Positions 53,801 to 60,864 of a stretch of DNA of 64,000 nt are shown one piece after another (the stretch's first letter is position 1; each line of letters begins with the position of its first letter). Position numbers and translations under genes: made by a program. Origin of the DNA: JBCDGZ01 sp038750655 (GTDB lineage Bacteria; Bacteroidota; Bacteroidia; Chitinophagales; Saprospiraceae); assembly GCA_038750655.1 (NCBI GenBank), contig JBCDGZ010000002.1, positions 1-64,000 of the forward strand. The letters run 5' to 3'. The notes beneath the pieces were generated by a model that saw only the letters and a program-made list of their open reading frames with translations, did not search any database and was not told the DNA's origin.

Positions 53801-53950
53801 CTGACCAGCACCCAGCCCCGCACGGCCTTTGGCGATCAGCTGATGGAGTACAGCAGTGCCAAGCGGGAGCTGCTGCGCGTTGCCGAACAAATCGATGGCC
53901 AAGACTTCGTTAATGAAATGAAGGCAGTATTCGGAGAATTGAAAAACTAG
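50888..53950 (+). CDS. DUF2723 GT-C-type membrane glycosyltransferase-like protein
   Basis: The 1020-residue protein has around a dozen membrane helices in the first 620 residues and a soluble periplasmic C-terminal domain (about 640-1020). Conserved DUF2723 positions are intact: LWDCGEFVAGAYKLQVVHPPG with Asp35, Glu38 and His50, in the first outer loop, where GT-C enzymes place their catalytic acid. The later region has NQPPNEPRERDYVLVGSFF, YGDNDTYPLWYAQEVEGIR, FPARTVYIPVNR and PVYFAVTCRQESM. The family is related to eukaryotic TMEM260, an O-mannosyltransferase, which suggests transfer from polyprenyl-phosphate sugars to proteins on the periplasmic side; this is inference. rpiB follows ten bases later. 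Confidence 0.88.
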   Translation: MNSFKKLSNIVGWAVFAIAMVVYYLSAERTGSLWDCGEFVAGAYKLQVVHPPGAALFLLIGRMFTYIAEIFSNNPEDIAFSVNILSGLSSALAAMLICWVTIILGRLALIGRDAIPTQAEGIALLAAGAVAGLATAFSTSVWFSAVEGEVYAMSTFFTCLTFWAGMKWYALPDTPQADRWLILATYVAGLSVGVHLLSILIFPALALFYYFKKYKNHDIKGMALAGIIGVVFMGFVQKVIVVGIPTLWLVLEKILVNDFGMPFNSGLYPTVLLITGALVFGLYYSHKNNMALLQKLMVAVVLLVISFSTIGVVVIRANANTPINMNAPSDPTRLLPYLNREQYGERPLLRGPHYKTQVESTKSEDRYGQVEKEVNGEVKQSYEIIDQKHEYVFNKNDQMLFPRLGHLDENRKALYPRWLGHNGRPTMGDNMSFFWNYQIRWMYWRYFMWNFSGRQNGDQGFYSWDPSSGHWITGINFIDRMLLFDQSNLPDEMKDDEARNTYFLLPFLFGLLGLFYHARRRQSDFLGLLALFIITGIGIIVYSNQPPNEPRERDYVLVGSFFTYCIWMGMGVLALFQFMRERKMLDAKMAAIVAGVVIMIAPLLMGFQNFDDHSRRHHKASRDYASNFLNSCGPNAIVFTYGDNDTYPLWYAQEVEGIRTDVRVVNLSLIAVDWYIEQLRRKVNDSPAIKMSLPTETIRGSKRVQIPIDPGNENREASLTAALKWLGEEHKVPLQGGRYLESYFPARTVYIPVNRAKAYELGMVTPADSNRIVNQIRFKLNKGNFMMKGDAAVLDIINSNIWDRPVYFAVTCRQESMLGIQDYTQLEGLALRIIPVRNPQEKIYGMIGNGRVAKDKFYENVTQKFKWGNFDKQKLFVNKSYGPTVQTTRYGILRAATEMMKNPAEHPKAMDLVDTYFKGFPDMNFPYDARTMLFINLYVQAGEMEKAKKHLRLLANRVEQRLNFYNALDPSLTSTQPRTAFGDQLMEYSSAKRELLRVAEQIDGQDFVNEMKAVFGELKN

Positions 53951-53960
53951 CCTAAATACT

Positions 53961-54401
53961 ATGTCTAAGAAAACTATCGCCATCGGCAGCGACCACGCCG
54001 GTTACGACTACAAAGAGCAGATCAAAAATTACCTGCTCAAGGAGGGCTACCAGGTCATCGATAAGGGGCCGACCTCTGCGGACTCGGTAGACTATCCAGA
54101 CTTTATCCACCCGGTTGCGGAGGAGGTAGAGCGCCAGGACGCTGACCTGGGGATCATCTTTTGCGGCAGCGGTAATGGTGCAGCCATGACGGCCAACAAG
54201 CATCAAGGAATCCGAGCGGCACTGGCCTGGAACAAGTCACTGGCGGAACTGGCCCGCCAGCACAACGACGCCAATATCCTCTCCGTCCCCGCCCGCTTCA
54301 TCAGCGAGGAACTGACGGAGGAGATGGTGAAGGCATTTCTGGAAGCAGAATTCGAAGGTGGCCGACACGCCCGGCGCGTCAATAAAATTGCGGTCTCCTA
54401 A
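53961..54401 (+). CDS. rpiB: Ribose-5-phosphate isomerase B
   Basis: A 146-residue sugar-phosphate isomerase interconverting ribulose-5-phosphate and ribose-5-phosphate. Motifs: AIGSDHAGYDYKEQI, SVDYPDFIHPVAEEV, the catalytic Cys68 in IIFCGSGNGAAMTANK, AALAWNKSLAELARQHNDANILSVPARFI and a basic tail ARRVNKI. It sits 10 bases behind the DUF2723 gene and shares its transcript. A strong hairpin follows. Confidence 0.95.
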   Translation: MSKKTIAIGSDHAGYDYKEQIKNYLLKEGYQVIDKGPTSADSVDYPDFIHPVAEEVERQDADLGIIFCGSGNGAAMTANKHQGIRAALAWNKSLAELARQHNDANILSVPARFISEELTEEMVKAFLEAEFEGGRHARRVNKIAVS

Positions 54402-54443
54402 AGGAAATTAACACCGCCGTTTAGCGATCATGGGATCATTGGT

Positions 54444-54475
54444 AAGGGAAAGTCGCCTGGAGGTGACTTTCCCTT
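54444..54475 (+). terminator. Strong hairpin after rpiB
   Basis: AAGGGAAAGTC-g-CCT and AGG-t-GACTTTCCCTT (14 pairs plus one G-T wobble) around a two-base loop. The T-rich stretch after it is short, but the stem is strong enough to end transcription. Confidence 0.6.
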
Positions 54476-54550
54476 GCGTTATAACTTATCCCCGGTTTCA
54501 TCGTTAATAGGATTAAAGACCTTCTCCGAATAGTTAAATCTGCTGGTTTT

Positions 54551-56170
54551 ATGAAAAAATACATTATTCTACCTTTTGTTTGCCTGCTCTTCGCAGCCCT
54601 ACCGACTTTCGCCCAGGGCCCGCAACTCGATGCAACGACGACCTCGCAGTCCAAGAGCACTGTGGACCCTATGCGTTTTGCGGAGACCATCTCCAGCAGA
54701 GATCTGAAAGATCATCTCCGCATCCTGGCCTCTGATGAATTCGAAGGGCGGGAGACGGGAACTGTTGGTAACGATAAGGCAGCGAAGTACATCAGCGATC
54801 AGTTCCAGCGGCTGGGCTTGCCCGCTATTGGCGATGACGACAGCTACTTCCAGAAGGTAGGATTTACCTGGACAATGTGGAATGAGGTAGCCATGTCGGT
54901 CAATAATCAAAGTTACCGCCATCTTTGGGACTACTATTCTTATCCAGTGCGCAATGCACATTTGCCTAATCTGGAAACGGAGGAGGTCATCTTTCTGGGG
55001 TATGGGATCGATGATCCGGCCTACAGCGATTACAAGCGAGCCAGGGTCAAGGGGAAGGTTATTATGATTTACAAGGATGAACCGACCGACGCCGAGGGTC
55101 GATCCTACATTACTGGTAGTGAGGAACTTTCAGAATGGAGTACTAACTGGGAAAAAAAGTTGGTGGTTGCCCACCAAAAAGGGGTCAAAGCAGTATTGAT
55201 TATTGAGAGTGAAATTCAGAAATCACTGGCGGATAATCGCCGTTTTTTACTAGGCCCACTTATCTCAATGGGCAATATCCCCAATCCAGCAGACAATTAT
55301 GCCAATAGTGCTTACATTTCTACAAAAATCGCTAAAGAAATCATGGGCGACCGTCTCAAAAAGGTGGTCAAAGCTCGGGATCGCATCCGCAAGAAGGGCA
55401 AGTCCCGCCGGGTGAAGCTGAAGGTGAAGCTGAAAATAACCCAGAATAAGAACGAAAGAAAGTTGGAAGGGCAGAATGTACTGGGCTATGTGGAAGGCAT
55501 CGACCCTTTGCTGAAGGAGGAGCTGGTGGTGGTTTCGGCCCACTACGATCACCTTGGCAAAAAAGGTGATCAGATTTATAACGGTGCGGATGATAATGGC
55601 TCCGGTACCTCGACGGTGCTGGAACTCGCCGAGGCTTTTAGCCAGGCCAAAGCAGAGGGTAGTGGCCCACGCCGAAGCGTCCTTTTCATGCTGGTCACCG
55701 GCGAAGAAAAAGGCTTGCTGGGCTCAAAGTACTACACCGAGCGTCCCCTCTTCCCACTCGAAAACACCATCGCCAACGTCAATGTCGATATGGTAGGCCG
55801 AGTCGATGATAAGCATCTTAGTAATCCCAATTACATCTACGTCATTGGCTCTGATCGCCTCAGCACCGAGCTGCACGAAATCAACGAATCGGCCAATAAA
55901 CAATATACCCAGTTAGAACTGGACTACACCTACAATGATCGCAATGATCCTAACCGCTACTACTACCGCTCTGACCACTACAATTTTGCCGAGAAAGGCA
56001 TCCCGGCAATTTTTTACTTTAATGGTACCCACGCCGATTATCACCGTACTTCGGATACGATTGAAAAAATTAATTTTAGAAAGATGACGAAGGTGGCTAA
56101 GCTGGTTTTCCATACGACGTGGGAGCTGGCGAATCGGGATAAGCGGATTATTGTGGATGTTGAGGAATAG
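54551..56170 (+). CDS. M28 family zinc aminopeptidase, secreted
   Basis: A 539-residue exported peptidase. Signal peptide (IILPFVCLLFAALPTFAQ). The protein has a PA-like domain (EEVIFLGYGIDDPAYSDYKRARVKGKVIMIY; about 135-215), a basic insertion (RIRKKGKSRRVKLKVKLK at about 275-300) and the M28 fold with two-zinc ligands: SAHYDHLG, NGADDNGSGTS, VTGEEKGLLGSKYY, NVDMVGR and the last His in THADYHRTSDTI. There is no T9SS tail, so it should act in the periplasm or be retained at the envelope. It probably releases N-terminal amino acids; the preference is unknown. The palindromic repeat element begins directly at its stop codon. Confidence 0.92.
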   Translation: MKKYIILPFVCLLFAALPTFAQGPQLDATTTSQSKSTVDPMRFAETISSRDLKDHLRILASDEFEGRETGTVGNDKAAKYISDQFQRLGLPAIGDDDSYFQKVGFTWTMWNEVAMSVNNQSYRHLWDYYSYPVRNAHLPNLETEEVIFLGYGIDDPAYSDYKRARVKGKVIMIYKDEPTDAEGRSYITGSEELSEWSTNWEKKLVVAHQKGVKAVLIIESEIQKSLADNRRFLLGPLISMGNIPNPADNYANSAYISTKIAKEIMGDRLKKVVKARDRIRKKGKSRRVKLKVKLKITQNKNERKLEGQNVLGYVEGIDPLLKEELVVVSAHYDHLGKKGDQIYNGADDNGSGTSTVLELAEAFSQAKAEGSGPRRSVLFMLVTGEEKGLLGSKYYTERPLFPLENTIANVNVDMVGRVDDKHLSNPNYIYVIGSDRLSTELHEINESANKQYTQLELDYTYNDRNDPNRYYYRSDHYNFAEKGIPAIFYFNGTHADYHRTSDTIEKINFRKMTKVAKLVFHTTWELANRDKRIIVDVEE

Positions 56171-56380
56171 CCGCCTTTGGCGGCTTGGTGGATGGTGGGC
56201 ACCTTTGGTGCTTTGGTAGACGGTGAACGTCGGTAGGACGAGGGAATGCCTACGGCATTTTGGTGAACGACTAGATGGGATGGTTGAGTAGAGTTCGGTA
56301 GGATACGGCTTTTCGCTTTTTTACGTCGCACGCTGTAGTTAAGTTGCCGTCGATCGTCAACCAAAAGCACCTTTGGTGCA
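56169..56380. repeat. Nested palindromic repeat element, copy B
   Basis: It begins on the stop codon of the M28 gene. Palindromes AGCCGCC-ttt-GGCGGCT (56169-56185), GCACC-ttt-GGTGC (56199-56211) and AATGCC-tac-GGCATT (56245-56259) are each followed by a TTGGTGGATGG/TTTGGTAGACGG/TTGGTGAACG tag. At the right end, CCGTCGATCGTCAACCAAA, the inverted tag, precedes GCACC-ttt-GGTGC (56367-56379). Same grammar as copies A and C. Confidence 0.7.
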
Positions 56381-56386
56381 AAAACA

Positions 56387-56423
56387 AAAAGGGCTTTGCC
56401 GCTACAAGCGACAAAGCCCTTTT
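56387..56423 (-). terminator. Terminator closing the RNA-like array
   Basis: AAAAGGGCTTTG (56387-56398) pairs with CAAAGCCCTTTT (56412-56423), with a C-A mismatch (G-U on the minus strand) and an inner CGCT/AGCG pair around ACA. On the minus strand the stem is followed by TTTTTGTTTTTG, a proper T-run, so it mainly ends leftward transcription coming out of the array. Confidence 0.7.
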
Positions 56424-56615
56424 AAAAAAGTGAGTATAGAGACCAGATCTACCCCCCAATAAACTGGCCTCCACTCACTATTTAAGGTCACTTCTGACCC
56501 TAAGATTTTTGCAATGTATATATCCCTAAAAAATTGCTGGCACAGATACAATCCATACCTGGGGGTGCAGGGGGATAGCAAAAACCATATCTTATATATC
56601 GTGTCAATGTTTTCA
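56424..56615 (-). ncRNA. Candidate structured RNA, tandem unit 1
   Basis: Read on the minus strand. Hairpin P3: TAGGGTCA-GAAG-TGACCTTA (plus 56483-56502). Hairpin P1/P2: AGTGAGT...ACTCACT (plus 56429-56479) enclosing GAGGCCAG...CTGGTCTC around a loop holding TTTATTGGGGGGTAGAT. All pairs are Watson-Crick or G-U on the minus strand, whereas the plus strand has A-C mismatches. The 3' end is ACTCACT followed by six Ts, as in an intrinsic terminator. The upstream half contains a GGTTTTTGCT motif and a C-rich run and resembles unit 2. Not recognised as a known RNA family. Confidence 0.55.
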
Positions 56616-56819
56616 AAAAAAAGTGAGTATATGAGGCCAGATCTACCCCCCAATAAACTGGCCCCACTCACTTTCTAAGGCCACTTCTGACCCTAAGATT
56701 TTTGCAAAATACATCCCTATAATTCACTGCTAAGTACATCGTGTGTACCCGGGGGGAATCAACGGTGGGGGGGAAAAGCAAAAACCGTTTCTTATAGTGT
56801 ATATAGCATTTTCTTTTTC
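56616..56819 (-). ncRNA. Candidate structured RNA, tandem unit 2
   Basis: The unit begins 193 bp from unit 1. P3 is TAGGGTCA-GAAG-TGGCCTTA (plus 56676-56695); P1 is AGTGAGT/ACTCACT (plus 56622-56672) enclosing GGGGCCAG...CTGGCCTC. The U-run after P1 is eight Ts. Differences from unit 1 keep pairing: at P2 position 4, G-U becomes G-C; at P3 position 6, U-A becomes U-G. The first 90 bases of the repeat (plus numbering) agree with unit 1 at about nine positions in ten by eye, while the upstream half is looser but keeps CAAAAACCG and the G-rich stretch. Confidence 0.55.
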
Positions 56820-56905
56820 AAAAAGTGAGTATATGAGACCAGTGTTACCCCCCAATAAACTGGTCCCACTCACTATTTAAAGTCACTTCTGACTTTAAGT
56901 TTTAC
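56820..56905 (-). ncRNA. Candidate structured RNA, tandem unit 3 (structured part only)
   Basis: The unit begins 202 bp from unit 2. P3 is the perfect TAAAGTCA-GAAG-TGACTTTA (plus 56878-56897); P1 is AGTGAGT/ACTCACT (plus 56824-56874) around GGGACCAG...CTGGTCTC. P2 position 4 is A-U here against G-C in unit 2, and P3 position 4 is A-U against G-C in units 1 and 2: true double changes. The upstream half seen in units 1 and 2 (GGTTTTTGCT and C-rich run) is missing, so this is a partial copy or the most diverged one. Confidence 0.5.
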
Positions 56906-56953
56906 ATATCTTACAGAGTGTTTCTGTCTGATCTAAGTTTCTATTTTCGGGAG

Positions 56954-56981
56954 GAAAAAAAGTTTGAATCGTTTTTCAAAC
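56954..56981 (-). terminator. Rho-independent terminator of the small gene at 57011
   Basis: On the minus strand GTTTGAA-aaacga-TTCAAAC is followed by TTTTTTTCC. It separates the 83-residue gene from the RNA-like array, so the array would need its own promoter. Confidence 0.65.
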
Positions 56982-57010
56982 ACGTTTTACAGTAACCAAT
57001 AACTATGCCA

Positions 57011-57262
57011 TTACACTAAATTAATATCTGTAGTTTGGTAATTAACTTGCTCTACAGTAATGGCGGCATTTTGAGCTTTGAGTCCCATCAATTCGTTGAA
57101 CGCATTCTTGTATTCTGTATAGTCAGAATACTCCTTGTAGTTCAACATATTGCCTTGCTCCATGCTCAATAAAATCTGAAAGCAGAGATGATTATTCTTG
57201 TAGTAAAATTTGGTGATTAGATTTTTAATCTCACTGCCAGAAAGAATCCTTTTATCATTCAT
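57011..57262 (-). CDS. Small protein of unknown function beside the RNA-like array
   Basis: An 83-residue soluble protein, MNDKRILSGSEIKNLITKFY followed by a Tyr/Asn-rich middle (KNNHLCFQILLSMEQG, YKEYSDYTEYKNAFNELMGL) and the ending VEQVNYQTTDINLV. Mostly helical, with no signal peptide. No family was recognised. It is more AT-rich than its neighbours. Its own terminator (56954-56981) precedes the repeat array, which lies downstream on the same strand. The upstream gap to htpG is 243 bp and contains no clear promoter box. It may be lineage-specific. Confidence 0.6.
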   Translation of the reverse strand: MNDKRILSGSEIKNLITKFYYKNNHLCFQILLSMEQGNMLNYKEYSDYTEYKNAFNELMGLKAQNAAITVEQVNYQTTDINLV

Positions 57263-57505
57263 CGTAGGATGTTTTATATGAATAATATTGATTCAACAAT
57301 AATACAGGAGAGTCCTCATAACTGTTGGAAAGGGAAGTAGAAAACTGTGACAGCGCAAAGTGATACCTGATTTTTGCCAAAAATGCATTATACGCGCAGC
57401 CTCATCCCCTTAAACATTACAATTTCGGTCATTTTGGCAGTTATCTGGCGTCTGGCATATGGTTTGACCCGCACTCTAAGTATTCGTAAATCAAAACAAT
57501 AAACT

Positions 57506-59371
57506 ATGCAAAAAGGCCAAATATCTGTACAAACAGAGAATATCTTTCCCATCATCAAACAATTCCTCTACTCTGATCAGGAAATCTTTCTCCGCGAGTT
57601 GGTCGCCAATGCCGTAGATGCCACCTCAAAACTGACCACCCTATCCTCTAAGGGCGTAATGAAAGGAGAAATTGGAGACACGACCATTGAGATTGTACTG
57701 GATAAGGATGCCAAGACCATTACCATTAAGGATAAGGGAATTGGTATGAGTTCGGAGGAGGTCGAAAAATACCTCAACCAAGTTGCCTTTTCTAGTGCGC
57801 AGGAGTTTCTTGAAAAATACAAGGACGAAAGCAGCATCATTGGCCACTTCGGTCTTGGATTCTACTCTGCTTTTATGGTTGCCGAAAAAGTAGAGGTGGT
57901 CACCAAATCTTACAAGCGCAATAAGAAAGCTGCCAAATGGACTTGTGATGGTAATCCGGAGTATACGCTTGAGGAGGTCAACCGTAAAGAACGGGGTACG
58001 GACATCATCTTATACGTTAGTGAAGACAGTAAGGAATACCTCGAAGAAGATCGCATTGAAGGGCTGTTGAAGAAGTATTGTAAGTTCCTTCCTGTACAAA
58101 TCAAATTCGGCACCAAGAAGGAAACCATCTACGAAGGAGAAGGGGATGATAAAGAAGCGAAAGAAATTGAAGTTGATAATATCATCAATAATACCCACCC
58201 GGCCTGGAAGAAATCTCCTCGCAGTCTCAAGGATGAGGACTACAAAGCATTCTACCGCGAGCTCTATCCCTACAGCCCAGAACCCCTGTTTTGGATTCAC
58301 CTCAATATTGACTTTCCATTCAACCTGACGGGCATCCTCTACTTCCCTAAACTGGGGAACTCCATTGAGGTACAAAAAAATAAAATTCAGCTCTACTCTA
58401 ACCAGGTCTATGTAACGGATGACGTGAAGGCCATCGTTCCAGAGTTCCTCACCCTACTGCACGGGGTGATTGACTCTCCAGATATTCCGCTCAACGTTTC
58501 TCGTTCTTATCTACAAAGTGATCAGAATGTGAAGAAGATCGCGGGCTACATTACTAAGAAAGTGGCCGAGCGCTTGGTGAAGCTGTTTAAGAAGGATCGT
58601 GAGGATTTCGAAGCGAAGTGGAAAGACCTGGGCGTATTTATTAAGTACGGTATGATGTCGGAAGAAAAATTCCACGATAAGACGCTCAAGATCGCTCTGC
58701 TGAAAGATGTAGAGGGCAAGTACAGCACTGTTGAGGAATACAAAGAAAAGATCAAAGTTGCTCAGACGGATAAGCACGATAAGTTGGTGATGATTTACAC
58801 CAATACACCAACGGAGCACCACAGCTTTGTTCAGTCGGCCAAAAATAATGGCTATGAGGTGCTTGAGTTCGATAACATCATCGACAATCACTTTATGCAA
58901 CACCTTGAGCAAAAGCTGGGCGATGTCACTTTTGTCCGGGTAGATTCTGATACGGTAGATAACCTGGTGCAAAAAGATGAAAAGCGCGAATCGGTACTGA
59001 GTGAGAAAGAAGAGGAAAAAGTCAAAGAGCTGTTCACCAGCCAAATCACGGATGCTGGTGCTAGTGTGAGCTTAAAGCCACTGTCGCCCGACGATCAGCC
59101 TGTGATGATCACCAAGCCTGAGTTTATGCGTCGTATGAAGGAGATGCAGGCTATGCAGGGGATGTCCATGGATGCTTTCCCAGATAGCTACAATGTGGTG
59201 ATTAATACGAACCATACTTTGGTTGCCAGTAAGCTTCTGAAGATGCGCAATCAGGAAAAGAAAGAAGAGTTCGTGAAGCACCTTTACAATTTGGCCATGC
59301 TCAATCAGGGCATGCTCAAAGGAGCTAAACTGACGGACTTCATTAGCAAGAGTATTGAATTTTTGAAATAA
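57506..59371 (+). CDS. htpG: Molecular chaperone HtpG (Hsp90)
   Basis: The 621-residue bacterial Hsp90 that remodels client proteins in an ATP-driven clamp cycle. The GHKL ATPase domain has the ELVANAVDAT and TIKDKGIGMSSEEV motifs with the ATP-binding Asn/Asp, and IGHFGLGFYSAFMVA as the lid/G-box. The middle domain includes the catalytic Arg in LNVSRSYLQ, and the C-terminal region is charged, ending in ISKSIEFLK. The length is typical. It lies alone with a terminator downstream; no heat-shock operator was recognised upstream. Confidence 0.97.
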   Translation: MQKGQISVQTENIFPIIKQFLYSDQEIFLRELVANAVDATSKLTTLSSKGVMKGEIGDTTIEIVLDKDAKTITIKDKGIGMSSEEVEKYLNQVAFSSAQEFLEKYKDESSIIGHFGLGFYSAFMVAEKVEVVTKSYKRNKKAAKWTCDGNPEYTLEEVNRKERGTDIILYVSEDSKEYLEEDRIEGLLKKYCKFLPVQIKFGTKKETIYEGEGDDKEAKEIEVDNIINNTHPAWKKSPRSLKDEDYKAFYRELYPYSPEPLFWIHLNIDFPFNLTGILYFPKLGNSIEVQKNKIQLYSNQVYVTDDVKAIVPEFLTLLHGVIDSPDIPLNVSRSYLQSDQNVKKIAGYITKKVAERLVKLFKKDREDFEAKWKDLGVFIKYGMMSEEKFHDKTLKIALLKDVEGKYSTVEEYKEKIKVAQTDKHDKLVMIYTNTPTEHHSFVQSAKNNGYEVLEFDNIIDNHFMQHLEQKLGDVTFVRVDSDTVDNLVQKDEKRESVLSEKEEEKVKELFTSQITDAGASVSLKPLSPDDQPVMITKPEFMRRMKEMQAMQGMSMDAFPDSYNVVINTNHTLVASKLLKMRNQEKKEEFVKHLYNLAMLNQGMLKGAKLTDFISKSIEFLK

Positions 59372-59380
59372 AATTCTTTT

Positions 59381-59424
59381 AGTTGATAGTTTGTCTTTCG
59401 GGGCAGGCTATCAACTATTCTTTT
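59381..59424. terminator. Bidirectional terminator between htpG and the anti-sigma gene
   Basis: AGTTGATAG (59381-59389) pairs with CTATCAACT (59408-59416), followed by ATTCTTTTTT on the plus side. On the minus side it overlaps the TAG stop of the anti-sigma gene and AAAAG/CTTTT-type bases follow, so it may serve both genes. Confidence 0.75.
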
Positions 59425-60179
59425 TTCAGCTGCTCTAGTAGGCCCTCCGCCTGCTTCTGATAATACCCCTCCTCATATTTTAGCAGCTCCTTCAGCAGGG
59501 CCTTGGCCTCCTCCCGTTCTTCCATTCGCACTTTGGTCAAAATCAGGTACCAGCTGGCCTCTTCGTAAAATTGGTCGCTGTTGATCCTAGCCGTCTTTAG
59601 GTAGTTGGTTGCGGCCGCAGGCTGCCCCGCTTCCAAATGGGCGACCCCCGCGTAGAATTGCGCCGCCGCATCTTCCACCCCCTCCGACAAATAAGCCTCA
59701 AAATATGGCAGGCTCTCGATGTAGCGTTCTTCGTTAAAGAGGGCGATGGCCCGAGCGAAATCGCCCTGCTCGCTGGCTCCGGCCGAGCGCAACGCTGCCA
59801 GCAGCTCCCCGCCAGGTCGCTCATAGTAGGCTCGGTAGAGGCGCTCATTGCTCTGGGACTGCCAGTACAGGAGGGCGGCACTGGCGACGATCAGCAGGAG
59901 CATCGCCGCGGCGATGCGGTTCAGCCAGGGGCGTCGCCGGGGCAGCTGCACCACAGGGGCGACTTCTGCCCGAGGGCGGGCCGCCTGCAACTCCGCCAGC
60001 TGCGCGTCCGCCTCAAAGTCATAGTGCTGAGCGAAGCCCTCCACCGCCGCCGAGCATAGCGGGCAATCCAGCAGGTGGTTCTCCACCTCATAGCGTTGCT
60101 CCTCGTCAAGCTCTTCCTTGAGATAGGCTTGCAGGGTCTCTGCGCTCAAGCATTTACTGGGGGCCAGTATCTTTTTCAT
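59415..60179 (-). CDS. Anti-sigma-like protein: zinc finger, membrane helix, TPR-like tail
   Basis: A 254-residue single-pass protein. The cytoplasmic N-terminus has a zf-HC2-like anti-sigma motif (EVENHLLDCPLCSAAV, with a HxxxCxxC core), a helix (about 87-107, IAAAMLLLIVASAALLYW) crosses the inner membrane, and the periplasmic tail has TPR-like pairs (IALFNEERYIESLPYFEAYL, AQFYAGVAHLEAGQPAAATNYL, ASWYLILTKVRMEEREEAKALL). It starts six bases after the ECF sigma gene ends and should hold that sigma inactive. The signal that releases it is unknown. The tail may bind a partner or sense envelope stress. Confidence 0.85.
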   Translation of the reverse strand: MKKILAPSKCLSAETLQAYLKEELDEEQRYEVENHLLDCPLCSAAVEGFAQHYDFEADAQLAELQAARPRAEVAPVVQLPRRRPWLNRIAAAMLLLIVASAALLYWQSQSNERLYRAYYERPGGELLAALRSAGASEQGDFARAIALFNEERYIESLPYFEAYLSEGVEDAAAQFYAGVAHLEAGQPAAATNYLKTARINSDQFYEEASWYLILTKVRMEEREEAKALLKELLKYEEGYYQKQAEGLLEQLKKE

Positions 60180-60185
60180 AATTAT

Positions 60186-60779
60186 TTATTCAAAGTCCGC
60201 CAAAAGCCGTTTCAGCTTTCGCTTCCCGTTTTGCAAATAACTTTTCACCTCCGCGACGCTGTAGGAAGTCAGCCGGGCAATTTCCTTGTAACTCTTATTC
60301 TCAAAAAAGAACAAGCGCACACACTCCTGCTGCTGCCGCCCCAATTGGCGAATCGCCGCCTGCACACGCTCCGCCGCCTGCTCTTCTTGTAGCGTACTCA
60401 CCTCTTCCTCCTCTACCATATCGATGCGCAGCTCCTGCTCCTGTTCAGCCGTCCAGTAGGCATTAGCTTTCGCCACGCGCTGGCGCTTCCGCAGATACTC
60501 TTTACACTCGTTACAGCTCAACGAATATAACCAATGATTAAAAGACTGCACGTTCTCCTTGCGCAGTTTCTCTACCAATTTCCCAAAAACGACCATCGTC
60601 ACATCCTTACTTTCATCTTTGTCTTTAAGATGCTTCAGGCAGGTACCATACACCAGATGAACGTAGCGGTGGTACAGCTCGTCGATGTACTGCGTATTGC
60701 CCGAGGATTGGTACTGGGCAATGAGCGATTCGTCTGTTAATGTGTTAATAGGCGTATTGGCCTCGGATTTGGCAAACAT
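60186..60779 (-). CDS. ECF-type RNA polymerase sigma factor
   Basis: A 197-residue sigma-70 family protein with region 2 (LIAQYQSSGNTQYIDELYHRYVHLVYG, DESKDVTMVVFGKL, FNHWLYSLSCNECKEYLRK) and region 4 (IRQLGRQQQECVRLFFFENKSYKEIARLTSYSVAEVKSYLQNGKRKLKRLL). It heads an operon with the anti-sigma gene six bases behind it. Target promoters are unknown; autoregulation is common for this class but no autoregulatory box was identified. Region 2 carries a Cys pair (SCNEC), which is uncommon. Confidence 0.93.
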   Translation of the reverse strand: MFAKSEANTPINTLTDESLIAQYQSSGNTQYIDELYHRYVHLVYGTCLKHLKDKDESKDVTMVVFGKLVEKLRKENVQSFNHWLYSLSCNECKEYLRKRQRVAKANAYWTAEQEQELRIDMVEEEEVSTLQEEQAAERVQAAIRQLGRQQQECVRLFFFENKSYKEIARLTSYSVAEVKSYLQNGKRKLKRLLADFE

Positions 60780-60864
60780 AGTGTAATACCTTCAACAAAC
60801 AACAACCTGTTGTCGGGATAAATTTAAGTACTCTGTTTGCAAAATACAAATGCAGCAGCAGGAG

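Larger units (their letters stand above)
56171..57010. other. Gene-free 840-bp stretch
   Basis: It contains the palindromic repeat (to 56380), a minus-strand terminator (56387-56423), a three-unit tandem array of RNA-like repeats (56424-56905) and a second minus-strand terminator (56962-56981). No protein-coding frame with convincing composition was seen on either strand. Confidence 0.8.

Noticed and set aside
56424..56905. CRISPR array or type III toxin-antitoxin repeat RNA
   Set aside because: The units are about 195 bp and structured with no short constant repeat and variable spacers, so it is not CRISPR. In type III systems short repeats lie upstream of the toxin gene; here the long units lie downstream of the only nearby gene, behind a terminator.
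56424..56905. attC-type integron cassettes or a retron
   Set aside because: No GTTRRRY/RYYYAAC ends, no integrase and no reverse transcriptase are present in the window.
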